A stretch of DNA of 64,000 nt from Metallosphaera sedula DSM 5348 (GTDB taxonomy: Archaea > Thermoproteota > Thermoprotei_A > Sulfolobales > Sulfolobaceae): the NCBI RefSeq assembly GCF_000016605.1, contig NC_009440.1:186001-250000 (forward strand), written 5' to 3'. A model generated the notes under the pieces. That model saw nothing but the letters and a program-made list of their open reading frames with translations, ran no database searches and was not told where the DNA came from. Positions 18,997-27,879 of the stretch are shown here, in pieces (the first letter of the stretch is position 1; every line of letters starts with the position of its first letter). The position numbers and the translations under genes were made by a program.

Positions 18997-19038
18997 ATTT
19001 CCTTAATAACGTGCTAAGAAATAAAGCTTAGATGATCC

Positions 19039-19398
19039 TTGCGAGTTTCCAAGGACTTTCTTGAAAAGGTAGAGAGGGATAGCTGTGTTCCGTATAGGGA
19101 CAGCGAGGTTGTATGTCTTACGGAGGATCTACCTGGATCAGATAATGTCCCCGTGCAACTCGAAGTGGACCGAGAGGGTGGTAACGTGTTACTAAGACAT
19201 GTAATTATGGACAGGGAAGACAATCCACTATATGTGGAGTACTTCATTGACAGGAACTTCCTAGAGAGCATATCCTCCACCAAGACCGTTAGTATACTTT
19301 TCGTGAACGTGGAAGGAGATATAAGGAAAAGATTCTCCATACCCCTGAGTGACGAGGATATACGACTGATAAGGAGTGAGATGAGGATTGGAAGTTAG
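19039..19398 (+). CDS. hypothetical protein upstream of MazG
   Basis: A 119-residue soluble, acidic protein of unknown family, MRVSKDFLEKVERDSCVPY at its start. It has alternating charged and hydrophobic strands (TVSILFVNVEGDIRKRFSI) and ends with a short helix (DEDIRLIRSEMR). The frame is preferred over overlapping minus-strand frames because it joins smoothly, with an 11-base overlap, to the MazG gene in the same direction. The start is TTG at 19039; no in-frame ATG lies near it. It may be the first gene of a small operon with mazG and tmcA. Confidence 0.6.
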   Translation: MRVSKDFLEKVERDSCVPYRDSEVVCLTEDLPGSDNVPVQLEVDREGGNVLLRHVIMDREDNPLYVEYFIDRNFLESISSTKTVSILFVNVEGDIRKRFSIPLSDEDIRLIRSEMRIGS

Positions 19399-19633
19399 GG
19401 AATTGCAAAATCGGTTAAGGGAGATGTATTTTGAGAAGGACAAGGAAAGGGGAATTTTTGGCACATTCACCTGGTTCACTGAGGAAGTAGGAGAGCTGGC
19501 CGAGGCCCTTCTACAGGGCAAGAGGGGATCCATAGAGGAGGAGTTGGCGGACGTTATAGCCTGGGCTATTTCAATAGCCAACCTGACTGGGATCGACGTG
19601 GAAGAAGCTTTAAAGAAGAAGTACGGATTGTGA
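19388..19633 (+). CDS. MazG-like nucleotide pyrophosphohydrolase
   Basis: An 81-residue all-alpha MazG-type domain: FTWFTEEVGELAEALLQGK (EEVGE at 32-36) then EEELADVIAWAISIANLTG (E51, E52, D55) gives the EExxE...ExxD magnesium site. Such single-domain enzymes hydrolyse nucleoside triphosphates to monophosphates, often to clear abnormal nucleotides. The start is TTG at 19388, inside the end of the previous gene, and the gene ends 4 bases before tmcA, so the three genes likely form one operon. Confidence 0.88.
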   Translation: MEVRELQNRLREMYFEKDKERGIFGTFTWFTEEVGELAEALLQGKRGSIEEELADVIAWAISIANLTGIDVEEALKKKYGL

Positions 19634-19637
19634 CACC

Positions 19638-21926
19638 ATGGATAGTGAGGAGTTCTTTTCAGCACTGAGGGAGGCGTTGATAGATTCAAGGAAGCGGTTC
19701 TATAGGAACTTGGTATACATAGAGAAGACAGATTACCTAGAGGACCTGAGGCGCGTTCTTTCCCTGTTCAACGAAACTCAAGGGGGTAGTAGAAGGGCCT
19801 ATGCCTTTCATCCTTGGGCTACTGGTTCCAAGGAAAGGCTTTCAGCGTTGAAGGACCTCCTGGGGCAGGTAGATGACATAGATTACTCCAGTTCTGAGTA
19901 CTACCTAGGAAGGACATATGACCTTGTAGTCCTTGACCTGGTGGATAACTTCCAGCCAAACTATGTGGGCAGGCTTACCGATCTTACCAGCGGAGGCGGT
20001 CTGGTGGTAATGTACACTGATAATCTAACGCAAAATAAAATATTTCGAAATTCCATAGCGAGGAAGGGAATAGTCCACGATTACTATGAGCAGAGGTTCA
20101 GGAGGAAACTCAATGAACATGAAGGCATGTTTAGAATAGATTCTAGTTATGAGGCTAGGCCCTTCAAGGGAGAGGTCAAGCCCACAACCGAGAAAAAGCG
20201 TCTCAAGAGCATGTATTTCCCTAAGGAACTTCACGATCTCTGCCTCACCGATGAACAGGACAAGGTTCTAGAGGAGTTCAGGATCCTGTACAGGGGAGGT
20301 AAAAGGATCCTCGTGATAACTGCGCCCAGAGGGAGGGGAAAAAGCGCTGTCACTGGGCTAGGCATAGCGGCCTTGATAGCTGATTCCAATAGGGAGAGAA
20401 CTAGGGTAGTGATAACAGCTCCGTCCCTCGCCTCAGCTTCGCAGATCATGGAGTTCGCCAAGAGGGGACTAGATACGCTTCAGGTCCCCAATGAGGCAGA
20501 GATGTCTGATATAGGAATAGTGAGGGCCATTAGAGGGGATAATTTCTCAGTTGTTTATGTCTCACCCGAGACGGCTGTGGGTGAAGACGGCACTTTCCTG
20601 GTTGTGGATGAGGCAGCTGCAATTGGGATAAATCTTCTAGCCCAGTATGTTAACAGATGGAGAAAGGTAGTCTTTGTCTCCACGGTATATGGCTATGAGG
20701 GATCAGGAAAGGCCTTCCTGAGATATCTTAAGAACATTCTAGAGGAGAAGAAAGCCTGGACACGTTGGCTAACAATGAGTAAACCACTTCGTTACGCAGA
20801 AGGCGACCCAGTGGAGAAATGGCTCTATGATGCCCTACTACTCAACCCTGAGCCCGCTAAACCTAAGAGCTTGGAATCGGTTGAATTCGTAACGTTAGAC
20901 AAGGAGACACTCTTTCACGACGACGTACAATTGTCGCAGGCCTACGGCATACTGGTCTCAGCACACTATCGGAACAACCCCGACGACCTAATGATAATGG
21001 GGGATGGGCCACATCACATTCTGAAGGCAATTAGGGCTGAGGATGGGTTCATCTCAGTCTCCCAAATCTCCGAGGAGGGGAGCCTTTCGGATTCAATGAT
21101 AGATCTTGCCCTCAAGGGAGGTACCTTTGATGGTGATCTTATTCCAGATAGACTATTGAAGCATGTTAGAATTAAGGAGTTTGGGAAGCTTTCAGGCTGG
21201 AGAATAGTGAGGATAGCCACGGTCCCTGAGCTTCAGGATAAGGGTTTTGGAAGCCAGCTTCTTCAAATGATACTTGAAGACGCTAAGTTACAGGGGGTGG
21301 ACTGGGTTGGCTCCTCCTTCATGGGAGACCCCAAGGTTTTAAGGTTCTGGATAAGGAATGGCTTCATCCCGGTTCACGTCTCCCCCAAGAGGAATGAAAA
21401 GTTTGGGGACTTTCCCGTGGTCGTGATCTATCCAATATCTAATGTATCCAAAAGGATCGTGGGCATAGCCTCCCACGTATTCAAGGAGAAGTTGCTGAAC
21501 ACCATACATGACGTCTACTTTAACATGACACCTGACATGGCCATGCTACTTCTTCAGGGCAGTAAAGCTCACTTGGACGTTAGTGTAAGTAAGGTTTATC
21601 TAGCAAAGCTTGTAGCATTTCTACAGGGTACCAGTCCCTACGAGTCCTCTGCTGACGCCATTCACGTTCTCGTAATGAAGTACTTCTGGGACGGAAAGAG
21701 GGACTGGAAGCTAGATGATAACCTAGAGAAGGTTCTCCTGGCTAAGGTTCTTCAGGGAATGCCTTGGTCATATCTAAATGTTGTTATTGGAAAAGGGAGA
21801 ACGAATTCCACGGAGGCAATACATGAGGCTGTGAGCATCTTAGCAAAAAGATATTATAACTTAGATGAGGAAGGAGAAATTGCAGTTTCGTTACAGGATT
21901 TAGGTGATGAGTTCACAACACGATGA
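19638..21926 (+). CDS. tmcA: tRNA(Met)/RNA cytidine acetyltransferase TmcA, copy 1
   Basis: A 762-residue enzyme that makes N4-acetylcytidine in RNA. Domain order: N-terminal DUF1726-like domain (1-190, with FHPWATGSKERL), helicase-like ATPase (Walker A APRGRGKS 229-236, Walker B VVDEAAA 322-328), GNAT acetyltransferase with the acetyl-CoA loop PELQDKGFGSQLL, then a C-terminal tRNA-binding part. All motifs are intact. TmcA homologues modify tRNA anticodons and, in hyperthermophilic archaea, many sites in rRNA and mRNA. A second full-length paralogue is at 31547-33727. The ATG at 19638 follows mazG by 4 bases. Confidence 0.93.
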   Translation: MDSEEFFSALREALIDSRKRFYRNLVYIEKTDYLEDLRRVLSLFNETQGGSRRAYAFHPWATGSKERLSALKDLLGQVDDIDYSSSEYYLGRTYDLVVLDLVDNFQPNYVGRLTDLTSGGGLVVMYTDNLTQNKIFRNSIARKGIVHDYYEQRFRRKLNEHEGMFRIDSSYEARPFKGEVKPTTEKKRLKSMYFPKELHDLCLTDEQDKVLEEFRILYRGGKRILVITAPRGRGKSAVTGLGIAALIADSNRERTRVVITAPSLASASQIMEFAKRGLDTLQVPNEAEMSDIGIVRAIRGDNFSVVYVSPETAVGEDGTFLVVDEAAAIGINLLAQYVNRWRKVVFVSTVYGYEGSGKAFLRYLKNILEEKKAWTRWLTMSKPLRYAEGDPVEKWLYDALLLNPEPAKPKSLESVEFVTLDKETLFHDDVQLSQAYGILVSAHYRNNPDDLMIMGDGPHHILKAIRAEDGFISVSQISEEGSLSDSMIDLALKGGTFDGDLIPDRLLKHVRIKEFGKLSGWRIVRIATVPELQDKGFGSQLLQMILEDAKLQGVDWVGSSFMGDPKVLRFWIRNGFIPVHVSPKRNEKFGDFPVVVIYPISNVSKRIVGIASHVFKEKLLNTIHDVYFNMTPDMAMLLLQGSKAHLDVSVSKVYLAKLVAFLQGTSPYESSADAIHVLVMKYFWDGKRDWKLDDNLEKVLLAKVLQGMPWSYLNVVIGKGRTNSTEAIHEAVSILAKRYYNLDEEGEIAVSLQDLGDEFTTR

Positions 21927-21952
21927 ATTGTGATATGATGCATCTCAACTGA

Positions 21953-22729
21953 TCAGGCAACTATGGCTAGGGAGTTGAGAATTATCGCCACGACCGTCAA
22001 TAGAGAGAATAGCTGGTGGAACCCGATAGACATACCAGGTTTCTCTGGGTTTTTGTTGATTGACCTATACACCCAAAGGCCAGCGCCTATTTCTAGGACA
22101 GTGAAGGCTAGGGTTAACCAGTAATGAAGGTAAATAACTGCAAACAGGAATATTACCGCAAGTAAACCGTGAATAGCCCAGGCCCACTGAATTTTCCCCT
22201 GAGGCTTCCTTACTTGACCAATGGGCCTAGACATTCTTCTTAGTCCTGTAACCACTCCTCCCATAAAGATGACGAAATACAGGAAGTGCGGTGGTATTAT
22301 TGCCTGTTCAAGGAATTGAATAACGTTTACATGATAACCTAAACCCTCTAGGAAGATGAGAAGGTAAGTAACAAAGGTGGTATATGCAGCGATATCGTGA
22401 AGTCCTTGAAATATGGAGGGTAATTTCCCTGCTAGCACGTACAATGTTGCCATTCCCAAGAGAGCCGTAAACACTACCGCAACAAATCCTATAATGGTAA
22501 TAAAAGATGGTGACATAATTAGGAACGCTAGGGAGATCAGTCCCACAATTGTGGCACTGATTCTGTGAAGAGCCTCAGGATCTCCCTTCATAGCCACCTG
22601 ATGGATGTCTCTGGTGTAAGGCCATTTGGTACCCAAGGACAGGCCATAACCGTAGCCCTCAACTATACCACCTAATATCACAGTCATACCAGCTAAAATT
22701 GATGCAACAATTCCTAACGTGTATAACAT
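21953..22729 (-). CDS. heme A synthase (CtaA)-like membrane protein
   Basis: A 258-residue protein with about eight transmembrane helices. The first loop carries DIHQVAMKGDPEALHRISAT, where the histidines before the helix LHRISATIVGLISL match the heme-ligand histidines of CtaA/Cox15. A second set, including GLHDIAAYTTF, PPHFLYF and IGFHQLFSL, lies in the later helices. CtaA converts heme O to heme A for aa3 oxidases, which fits the aa3-type soxABC cluster at 59 kb. It could also be a different b-type membrane cytochrome. Convergent with tmcA (26-base gap), with a TATA-like ATTATTTTACC ~28 bases before its ATG. Confidence 0.6.
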   Translation of the reverse strand: MLYTLGIVASILAGMTVILGGIVEGYGYGLSLGTKWPYTRDIHQVAMKGDPEALHRISATIVGLISLAFLIMSPSFITIIGFVAVVFTALLGMATLYVLAGKLPSIFQGLHDIAAYTTFVTYLLIFLEGLGYHVNVIQFLEQAIIPPHFLYFVIFMGGVVTGLRRMSRPIGQVRKPQGKIQWAWAIHGLLAVIFLFAVIYLHYWLTLAFTVLEIGAGLWVYRSINKNPEKPGMSIGFHQLFSLLTVVAIILNSLAIVA

Positions 22730-23036
22730 GATATAGACTACGATTTCACCTGGTAAAATAATTTGATGAAATCGGAGTTAACAGTTTGAATGCTTATGTT
22801 CAGCGGGTGTAGTGGAGAGTCATGAAGTATGGCCTCATAGATGCAGGTCTATACTCGTGTATAATGTGCCCGGATGTGAAAGCAGAGAAACTACGCAATC
22901 TCATTCATTGTGATCTCAATAAGTTGAGGATCATCGAGGATGGCAGTGCATAACTCGTGTGGATATGGTTCCTGAAACTCTCACTCCCCTGGAGGACGTA
23001 AGTCTGAGTTGATGAGGACCTCCATAGACGATGAAG
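22730..23036. other. 307-base intergenic stretch with a possible 43-residue frame
   Basis: No conserved gene is recognised. On the plus strand a short frame from ATG 22822 to TAA 22953 would encode 43 residues with LYSCIMCPDV and LIHCDLNKL; a GGAG-like sequence lies just before it. It may be a real small gene, a decayed gene or chance. The first 30 bases hold the promoter of the CtaA-like gene on the minus strand. Near 23031-23050 GATGAAGCTA is repeated twice in tandem, overlapping the end of the next gene. Confidence 0.3.
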
Positions 23037-23624
23037 CTAGATGAAGCTATTTCTCCTCTCTACTATACTCATTACGACGGACTGAAGGTACTTCCCAAAG
23101 CTATTCTCCTCAACAAAAGGAATACTCACAACTATTTGAAAAAGTTTTTCTACATCTTTAGATACTGAGTATTCCTCAGGTACCTGGTTAATCACGAGTC
23201 CGAACTTGCTATAAAACTTCTCGCTATATTCTAGCGTTACCCCAAGGTTGAGGGGATCAGTAACAAAGAGAGGAAGTGAATCCGCATCCACTTTTATAAT
23301 GGGATTATGCGGAACCGCACAAGAGAAATTATCTATCACTACGTAATCCCAGCTCTGAGAGTAAACCTCCTGCAACTTTCTACAGGCTATCTCTAGATCA
23401 TTTGAATCTATTCTAAAAGGTTTCCTGAAGAGCTTAAGAATGCAAAGGTTACCTTCGCATAGCATCTCCCCATTTATCCACATCTTCCTCCCAAGGCCAC
23501 AGGTAGGGGTTTTATCCACTATCAGAGTCTTGCCCAATTTAGCCAGTTCCCTAGACAGATGTAAGGCTACGCTTGTCTTCCCTACTCCTTCTTTGACCCC
23601 TAGTACATTTACTTTTATCAACAA
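23037..23624 (-). CDS. ParA/MinD-like P-loop ATPase with unusual P-loop and five cysteines
   Basis: A 195-residue protein with the MinD-type fold. The P-loop reads GVKEGVGKTS (9-18): it keeps the signature lysine (K11) and K16, but the usual KGG is KEG. Walker B-like strand DYVVIDNFSC follows at 93-102, then LPLFVTDPLNLGV and LVINQVP as in the family. Cysteines at 42, 56, 61, 81 and 102 could bind a metal or cluster, although the CPxC pair of Mrp/NBP35 is absent. The start is one of two adjacent TTG codons (23624 or 23621), close to the point expected from a TTTTAATAG promoter element. Function unknown. Confidence 0.7.
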   Translation of the reverse strand: MLIKVNVLGVKEGVGKTSVALHLSRELAKLGKTLIVDKTPTCGLGRKMWINGEMLCEGNLCILKLFRKPFRIDSNDLEIACRKLQEVYSQSWDYVVIDNFSCAVPHNPIIKVDADSLPLFVTDPLNLGVTLEYSEKFYSKFGLVINQVPEEYSVSKDVEKLFQIVVSIPFVEENSFGKYLQSVVMSIVERRNSFI

Positions 23625-23750
23625 GCAATAAGTTTTAGGAGAGCTATTAAAATCTTCAAGGCTGTATAGTTAACCGCTTGGAACCCATTTGCCGAGTTCC
23701 AGGATCGAAGTAATTTATTACCTCAAACGAGTTGAGATAAGTCGGTCCAA

Positions 23751-24071
23751 ATGGATCCCTTTATGTCGAAGGTCTGGAAACTCATTGACCTTCAACTTCC
23801 GTTGGTCGTGACGGATGCTGAGACCTATCTGGTGAGAGAGGGTAATTTAACTCAAGAAGACTATGAGAAACTCAAGAATTCTACCAAATCTATAAAAATC
23901 TCCTACTATTCGGGGGATTTGAATAAACTTAAAACTTCTCTAAAAGAAGCATTAAATCAGTTAAAAACTATTCAACCTAAAAAACCCTTTCCACCTGAGA
24001 TGAAAGCTAGGTTTGATGCTGTTATCAAAACGTTATCTGAGTTAGCTGAAACCGCACAGGCAACATCTTAA
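23751..24071 (+). CDS. hypothetical helical protein
   Basis: A 106-residue, lysine- and leucine-rich soluble protein that should form three or four helices (for instance LNKLKTSLKEALNQLKTIQ and FDAVIKTLSELAETAQ). It starts MDPFMSKVWKLIDLQLPLV. There is no membrane segment, cysteine or recognisable motif. It is more AT-rich than its neighbours. The ATG at 23751 is about 37 bases after a TATA-like TAATTTATT. It is a single-gene unit followed by a T-rich stretch. I do not recognise a family. Confidence 0.5.
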   Translation: MDPFMSKVWKLIDLQLPLVVTDAETYLVREGNLTQEDYEKLKNSTKSIKISYYSGDLNKLKTSLKEALNQLKTIQPKKPFPPEMKARFDAVIKTLSELAETAQATS

Positions 24072-24130
24072 TATAGTCATCGGCCTCTAAAGTCTAAATA
24101 TTATAGAGATATCCCTAGCCTAGTCTGATA

Positions 24131-24145
24131 CTTTTTTATTTTACC
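24131..24145 (+). terminator. T-rich terminator region
   Basis: CTTTTTTATTTTACC, some 60 bases past the stop codon of the preceding small gene; an oligo-T stretch of the kind used by archaeal RNA polymerase to stop. Confidence 0.35.
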
Positions 24146-24260
24146 TTTAAGCCAACTACTAAGTTTTTAAGGGCTTTATCCTTTAAGCTTTCATGAAAAC
24201 GAGGGATTTTTCCAGGGTAATTTTTTAAACTTTTAGGATCGAAAAGCTTAAAGGGAGATC

Positions 24261-25661
24261 ATGAAGTTAAGCCGAGGCGTTATTTCTCTTAAGGAAGCTT
24301 ATGGCCAAGCTATGGCAGTCACAGCCCCATTGGGAAGCGTGGTTTCTACGTCTACTGCAGCCATACTATACGCAGGTCATTCAGTGGTATTCACGACACT
24401 ACTCGCTTTACTTGGAAGTGCCTTATGGATATACACTCTCACGAGTTATACGAGGAGGGTCGCCTCTCCTGGAGGCTATTATACCTTTGGTTATAGCGCT
24501 TGGAGGAATAAGACAGTGTCATTCTTTGAGGCGTTGACGGAGGTATTCGCTTATTCTCTATTAAATGCAGTGAACGCTATTACCTTATATCTCCTCGTGA
24601 GTATAGGCCTTCAGGTAATCGGGATCTCCCCTCCCTGGTGGGTTGAAGTTCTCGCGATAGGCCTCGGTTTAGCTTACCCAACTTTAATCTCACTCACGGA
24701 CATTAAGAAACTACTGGGCTACGTGGTTACAATCAGTGCCTCTGCTGAGGTTGTTCTTCTACTGGCCCTTTTCATTCTCTCCTTATCTAAGCCATTTCAT
24801 CCGGAGTATTTCACACCAGATGGAGTGAGCGGAAGTAACATCGCTCAGGCGTTTGTGCTCTCCATGGTTAGCATATCAGGAGCTGGGGCAGCTTCCTACC
24901 TTGGTGAGGAAGCCAAGAAGCCTTTCAAGACCATAACACAGGGCATGTGGTTATCCCTTGTTATAGGCGGTATTGCCATGTTTCTGGGGACATATGCCCT
25001 AGTGGCCTTGTGGAACGGCTCCCTCTCGGCTCTAGCCAATTCTCCTCAGCCTCTCATTTACGAGATGTTTCAGTACGGCAAGATACCCATGATAATAGCG
25101 TTAGTACTAGCTGCGAATAGTCTACTTGCCTCTAACATTGGCACTACCCTAGGATCGGCCAGAATTCTGTTTAACTTAGCTAGGGAGAAATCAGCACCAA
25201 TGTTGTTAGCGAAGACAGCGAAGAATGGTGAGCCACTAGTTGCGACTATGATGATAGGAGGCCTCTCTACTTTGGTCGTAGTGGTTTCGGTTCTAGGCTT
25301 AGGCATATCCAATGCCTTCGCTGTAGTGAGCGTGATAACGGGAATATTCTGGCTTACTGGCAGGATTGTGGACGGCTTTGGGGTTCCAGTATTCTACTAC
25401 AGGATAGGTCAACTATCCTGGAACACCTTGTTCATTCCCTTGATAGCTACTGCCCTGAACGTGTGGGGAGTTGGAGAGTCCCTTTCCTCACCTGACCTAT
25501 TCACTATTTACACTCTCGTGGCCATACTCCTAGTAATCGGAGCCTGGTACTTTTTAATGGGAAGAAAGGGTAGGCCAGGCTCCCTCGTCGTTGACGAGAA
25601 CAACCAGGTAATTACAATCGAGGAGTACATGGAAAGACTGAAGAAGAAAATTCCTAGTTAA
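24261..25661 (+). CDS. APC-family amino acid permease
   Basis: A 466-residue membrane protein with about 12 helices, matching the amino acid/polyamine/organocation transporter superfamily. The first helix region has AVTAPLGSVVSTSTAAILYA, the unwound-helix GxG-type substrate site of this fold. SPGGYYTFGYSAW and ISGAGAASYLGEEAKKPFK (helix 6 to loop) are typical landmarks. Substrate unknown. The ATG at 24261 has a Shine-Dalgarno-like AGGGAGAT at 24251-24258 and a TATA-like ATTTTTTAAAC at 24221-24231. The short tail after the last helix is polar and ends EEYMERLKKKIPS. Confidence 0.9.
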   Translation: MKLSRGVISLKEAYGQAMAVTAPLGSVVSTSTAAILYAGHSVVFTTLLALLGSALWIYTLTSYTRRVASPGGYYTFGYSAWRNKTVSFFEALTEVFAYSLLNAVNAITLYLLVSIGLQVIGISPPWWVEVLAIGLGLAYPTLISLTDIKKLLGYVVTISASAEVVLLLALFILSLSKPFHPEYFTPDGVSGSNIAQAFVLSMVSISGAGAASYLGEEAKKPFKTITQGMWLSLVIGGIAMFLGTYALVALWNGSLSALANSPQPLIYEMFQYGKIPMIIALVLAANSLLASNIGTTLGSARILFNLAREKSAPMLLAKTAKNGEPLVATMMIGGLSTLVVVVSVLGLGISNAFAVVSVITGIFWLTGRIVDGFGVPVFYYRIGQLSWNTLFIPLIATALNVWGVGESLSSPDLFTIYTLVAILLVIGAWYFLMGRKGRPGSLVVDENNQVITIEEYMERLKKKIPS

Positions 25662-25667
25662 CCATTT

Positions 25668-26435
25668 TTATTCTGCATTTAGATACTTATTTGTTAATAT
25701 GCTTCCCAAGAGAACCATTACAAGAGCAAACACGGCAAGGTATCCCAGGTAATTCCACGATGGGTCATTATAAAGCAACATTCCTCTGTTAAGTTCAGCA
25801 GCATAAGTGAGAGGGTTAACGTCGCTTATTGCCCTTAACCATCCAGGGAAGAAGGCCTTTGGAAAGAGAGCTGTACTAGAGAACATGAGAGGTAGATTTA
25901 TCAGGTTTGATATAACTCCGGGTGCTTGCCAGTCAGCAGTCTTTAGGGTGAACATGGAATAGAGTGAGGAGAAACCCAATCCAACGAAAGCTAGAGATAG
26001 GAACAGGACTCCGAGCGAAAGTGGAGTAAGATTTAACCTTACTCCTAGGAAGTAACTGGCTACCAGTAGAATTGGAACCTGCAATAATCCCCTTGTCATT
26101 CCACCTAGCGTCTTAGCTAGAAAGACGTCGTATTTCGGTGTCGGGGTAATGAGGACTCTCTTCAAGTAACCGAACCTCTTGTCTTGGATAAGGCTCATGG
26201 AGCTGAACATCCCCACGAAAAGCATGGATATGGATAACTCACCGGGTAGAATGAAGGCTATGTAGTTGGTAGTGTGAAAGAAGCTTATTAGGACTTGAGA
26301 AGGTACACCAGAGAAACTGCTACCGAAGAACACTAGCCACATTATGGGCTGTGAGATTAGCATTATCCACATATACACGCTTCGGAATATCCTCTTTGCC
26401 TCCCTCATATAGAGCGCATAAAGTCTGTCTATCAT
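25668..26435 (-). CDS. ABC-2 type transporter permease
   Basis: A 255-residue integral membrane protein with six predicted helices and the ABC-2 fold (drug, polysaccharide or lipid exporters): YALYMREAKRIFRS at the cytoplasmic start, KRVLITPTPKYDVFLAKTLG in the coupling-helix loop, and NPLTYAAELNRGMLL near the last helix pair. It overlaps the ATPase gene by 4 bases (26432-26435), so the two form an exporter of the DrrAB kind. Substrate unknown; DrrAB-like systems in archaea are widespread and uncharacterised. Confidence 0.9.
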   Translation of the reverse strand: MIDRLYALYMREAKRIFRSVYMWIMLISQPIMWLVFFGSSFSGVPSQVLISFFHTTNYIAFILPGELSISMLFVGMFSSMSLIQDKRFGYLKRVLITPTPKYDVFLAKTLGGMTRGLLQVPILLVASYFLGVRLNLTPLSLGVLFLSLAFVGLGFSSLYSMFTLKTADWQAPGVISNLINLPLMFSSTALFPKAFFPGWLRAISDVNPLTYAAELNRGMLLYNDPSWNYLGYLAVFALVMVLLGSILTNKYLNAE

Positions 26436-27385
26436 CTTCTCGCCCTCCTTATCATGGCGTAGAACTTCCTGGCGTCAAAGTCCTGCTCCTCAATTGTTCC
26501 TCCCGTGAGATTTATGAAAACCGTGTCGAGGCTAGACTTGTTTATCTTAATGCCCTTGATGTTATCGCTTCCTATCGCCCTTATGACGTCCATTAGCATG
26601 GTCTCCGCATTGTTCACCTTTATCCTGACCTTGCCATTACTAACTACCGCATTCTCGAGCCCCACGTTGACGTTTGCCCCGTTCTTAAGCTCGATTTCTA
26701 TTATATCCCCTCCATATCTGGCCTTCAATTCCTCTGGAGTTCCCAGTGCGATGATTTTCCCCTTGTTAATGATCCCTATCCTTGAACACAAGGAATCTGC
26801 CTCCTCCATGTAATGGGTAGTCAAGAGTATTGTCACCTGGTAATCCCTGTTTATTTCCCTTATCAGATTCCACATGGTAGCCCTGGTGTTCACATCTAGC
26901 CCAATTGTGGGTTCATCCATGAAGATCACTTCTGGGGAATTGAGTAGGGCCATGGAAACCTCTAGTTTCTTCCTCATTCCAGTGGAGAACTTTCCAGTCC
27001 TACGATTGGCGAACTCGAGGATTCCAAAGTACTTAAGAAGAGAGGTTGCCCTTTCCTTCCAGTTCTTGACTCCTGTGAGCCTGGCCTGAATTTCTAGGTT
27101 CTCCCAAGCAGTTAAGTCGTCATCCAGGATGACTTCCGAAGAGATCCATCCTATCCTCGACTTTACCTCTATTGGATTTTTCCTTATACTATACCCCGCG
27201 ATTATTGCCTCCCCCTCCGTAGGTGGAGTTAAACCTGTGAGCATCTTGATGGTGGTAGTTTTCCCTGCCCCGTTCGGACCCAAAAGACCAAATATCTCCC
27301 CTTTCTCCACCTTGAATGAGACGTGATCAACAGCTACAAAATCTCCATATTTTTTTGTAAGATTTTCTGTCTCAATCGAATACAT
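26432..27385 (-). CDS. ABC transporter ATPase (DrrA-like)
   Basis: A 317-residue nucleotide-binding subunit. Walker A GLLGPNGAGKTTTI (34-47), Q-loop-equivalent region GWISSE, signature FSTGMRKKLEV, Walker B EVIFMDEPTIGLD and switch histidine LLTTHYMEEADSLC are all intact. A C-terminal extension of about 90 residues, as in DrrA-type exporter ATPases, follows. It is the first gene of the pair with the permease. The TTTTTTAG element at about 27408-27415 lies some 26 bases before the ATG, fitting a leaderless mRNA. Confidence 0.94.
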   Translation of the reverse strand: MYSIETENLTKKYGDFVAVDHVSFKVEKGEIFGLLGPNGAGKTTTIKMLTGLTPPTEGEAIIAGYSIRKNPIEVKSRIGWISSEVILDDDLTAWENLEIQARLTGVKNWKERATSLLKYFGILEFANRRTGKFSTGMRKKLEVSMALLNSPEVIFMDEPTIGLDVNTRATMWNLIREINRDYQVTILLTTHYMEEADSLCSRIGIINKGKIIALGTPEELKARYGGDIIEIELKNGANVNVGLENAVVSNGKVRIKVNNAETMLMDVIRAIGSDNIKGIKINKSSLDTVFINLTGGTIEEQDFDARKFYAMIRRARR

Positions 27386-27422
27386 ACCTGAATATCGGAT
27401 TATAGACTAAAAAAGATATATC

Positions 27423-27815
27423 TCATTTTACCACGAGGACCGGGATATTTGATCTACTTACCAACTCACTGGACACACTTCCCAACACTATCTTCTTGAT
27501 CCCGGTCAACCCCCTGCTCCCCGTCACAATGAGGTCACATTCAATCTTGTTGCAGTAATCTATGATCGCGGAGGGGACATCTGCGGATTCCAGGACCTTG
27601 GTGACCACCTTGTAGCCCTCAATCTCCTTCTTCACGGCGTTAAGGGCTTCCTCAGCTTTCTTGTCATTCTCAATTGTTACCTGTTCAGGACTTCTCGGAA
27701 TTTCCTTCACAACGGTGACCATGTGAAGTTCATCAATATCCCTCATCAGTTTCAGGGCAAACAGTAACGCCTTCCTCGCGTAGTCTGACCCATCATAGGC
27801 TAAAACAATTTTCAT
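27423..27815 (-). CDS. universal stress protein (UspA family)
   Basis: A 130-residue single Usp domain. It opens KIVLAYDGSDYARKALLFAL (the family's first strand with the D-G-S motif) and ends DLIVTGSRGLTGIKKIVLGS followed by SNIPVLVVK, which contains the ATP-binding G-x2-G-x9-G-S type sequence. It is probably a nucleotide-binding stress protein; precise role unknown. A single-gene unit between the exporter genes and an MFS transporter gene. Confidence 0.93.
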   Translation of the reverse strand: MKIVLAYDGSDYARKALLFALKLMRDIDELHMVTVVKEIPRSPEQVTIENDKKAEEALNAVKKEIEGYKVVTKVLESADVPSAIIDYCNKIECDLIVTGSRGLTGIKKIVLGSVSSELVSRSNIPVLVVK

Positions 27816-27879
27816 GATTATAATATATCAACTTCATAGTATATGAGCTTTTTATCATGGTAATTAAAAAATTGTCACT

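Noticed and set aside
21904-21952. Possible C/D box small RNA (GTGATGA ... CTGA) overlapping the end of tmcA copy 1
   Set aside because: The C and D boxes are exact, but the inner C'/D' boxes are poor, the second guide would be only about 8 bases, and no terminal stem is seen. The C box is also coding sequence.
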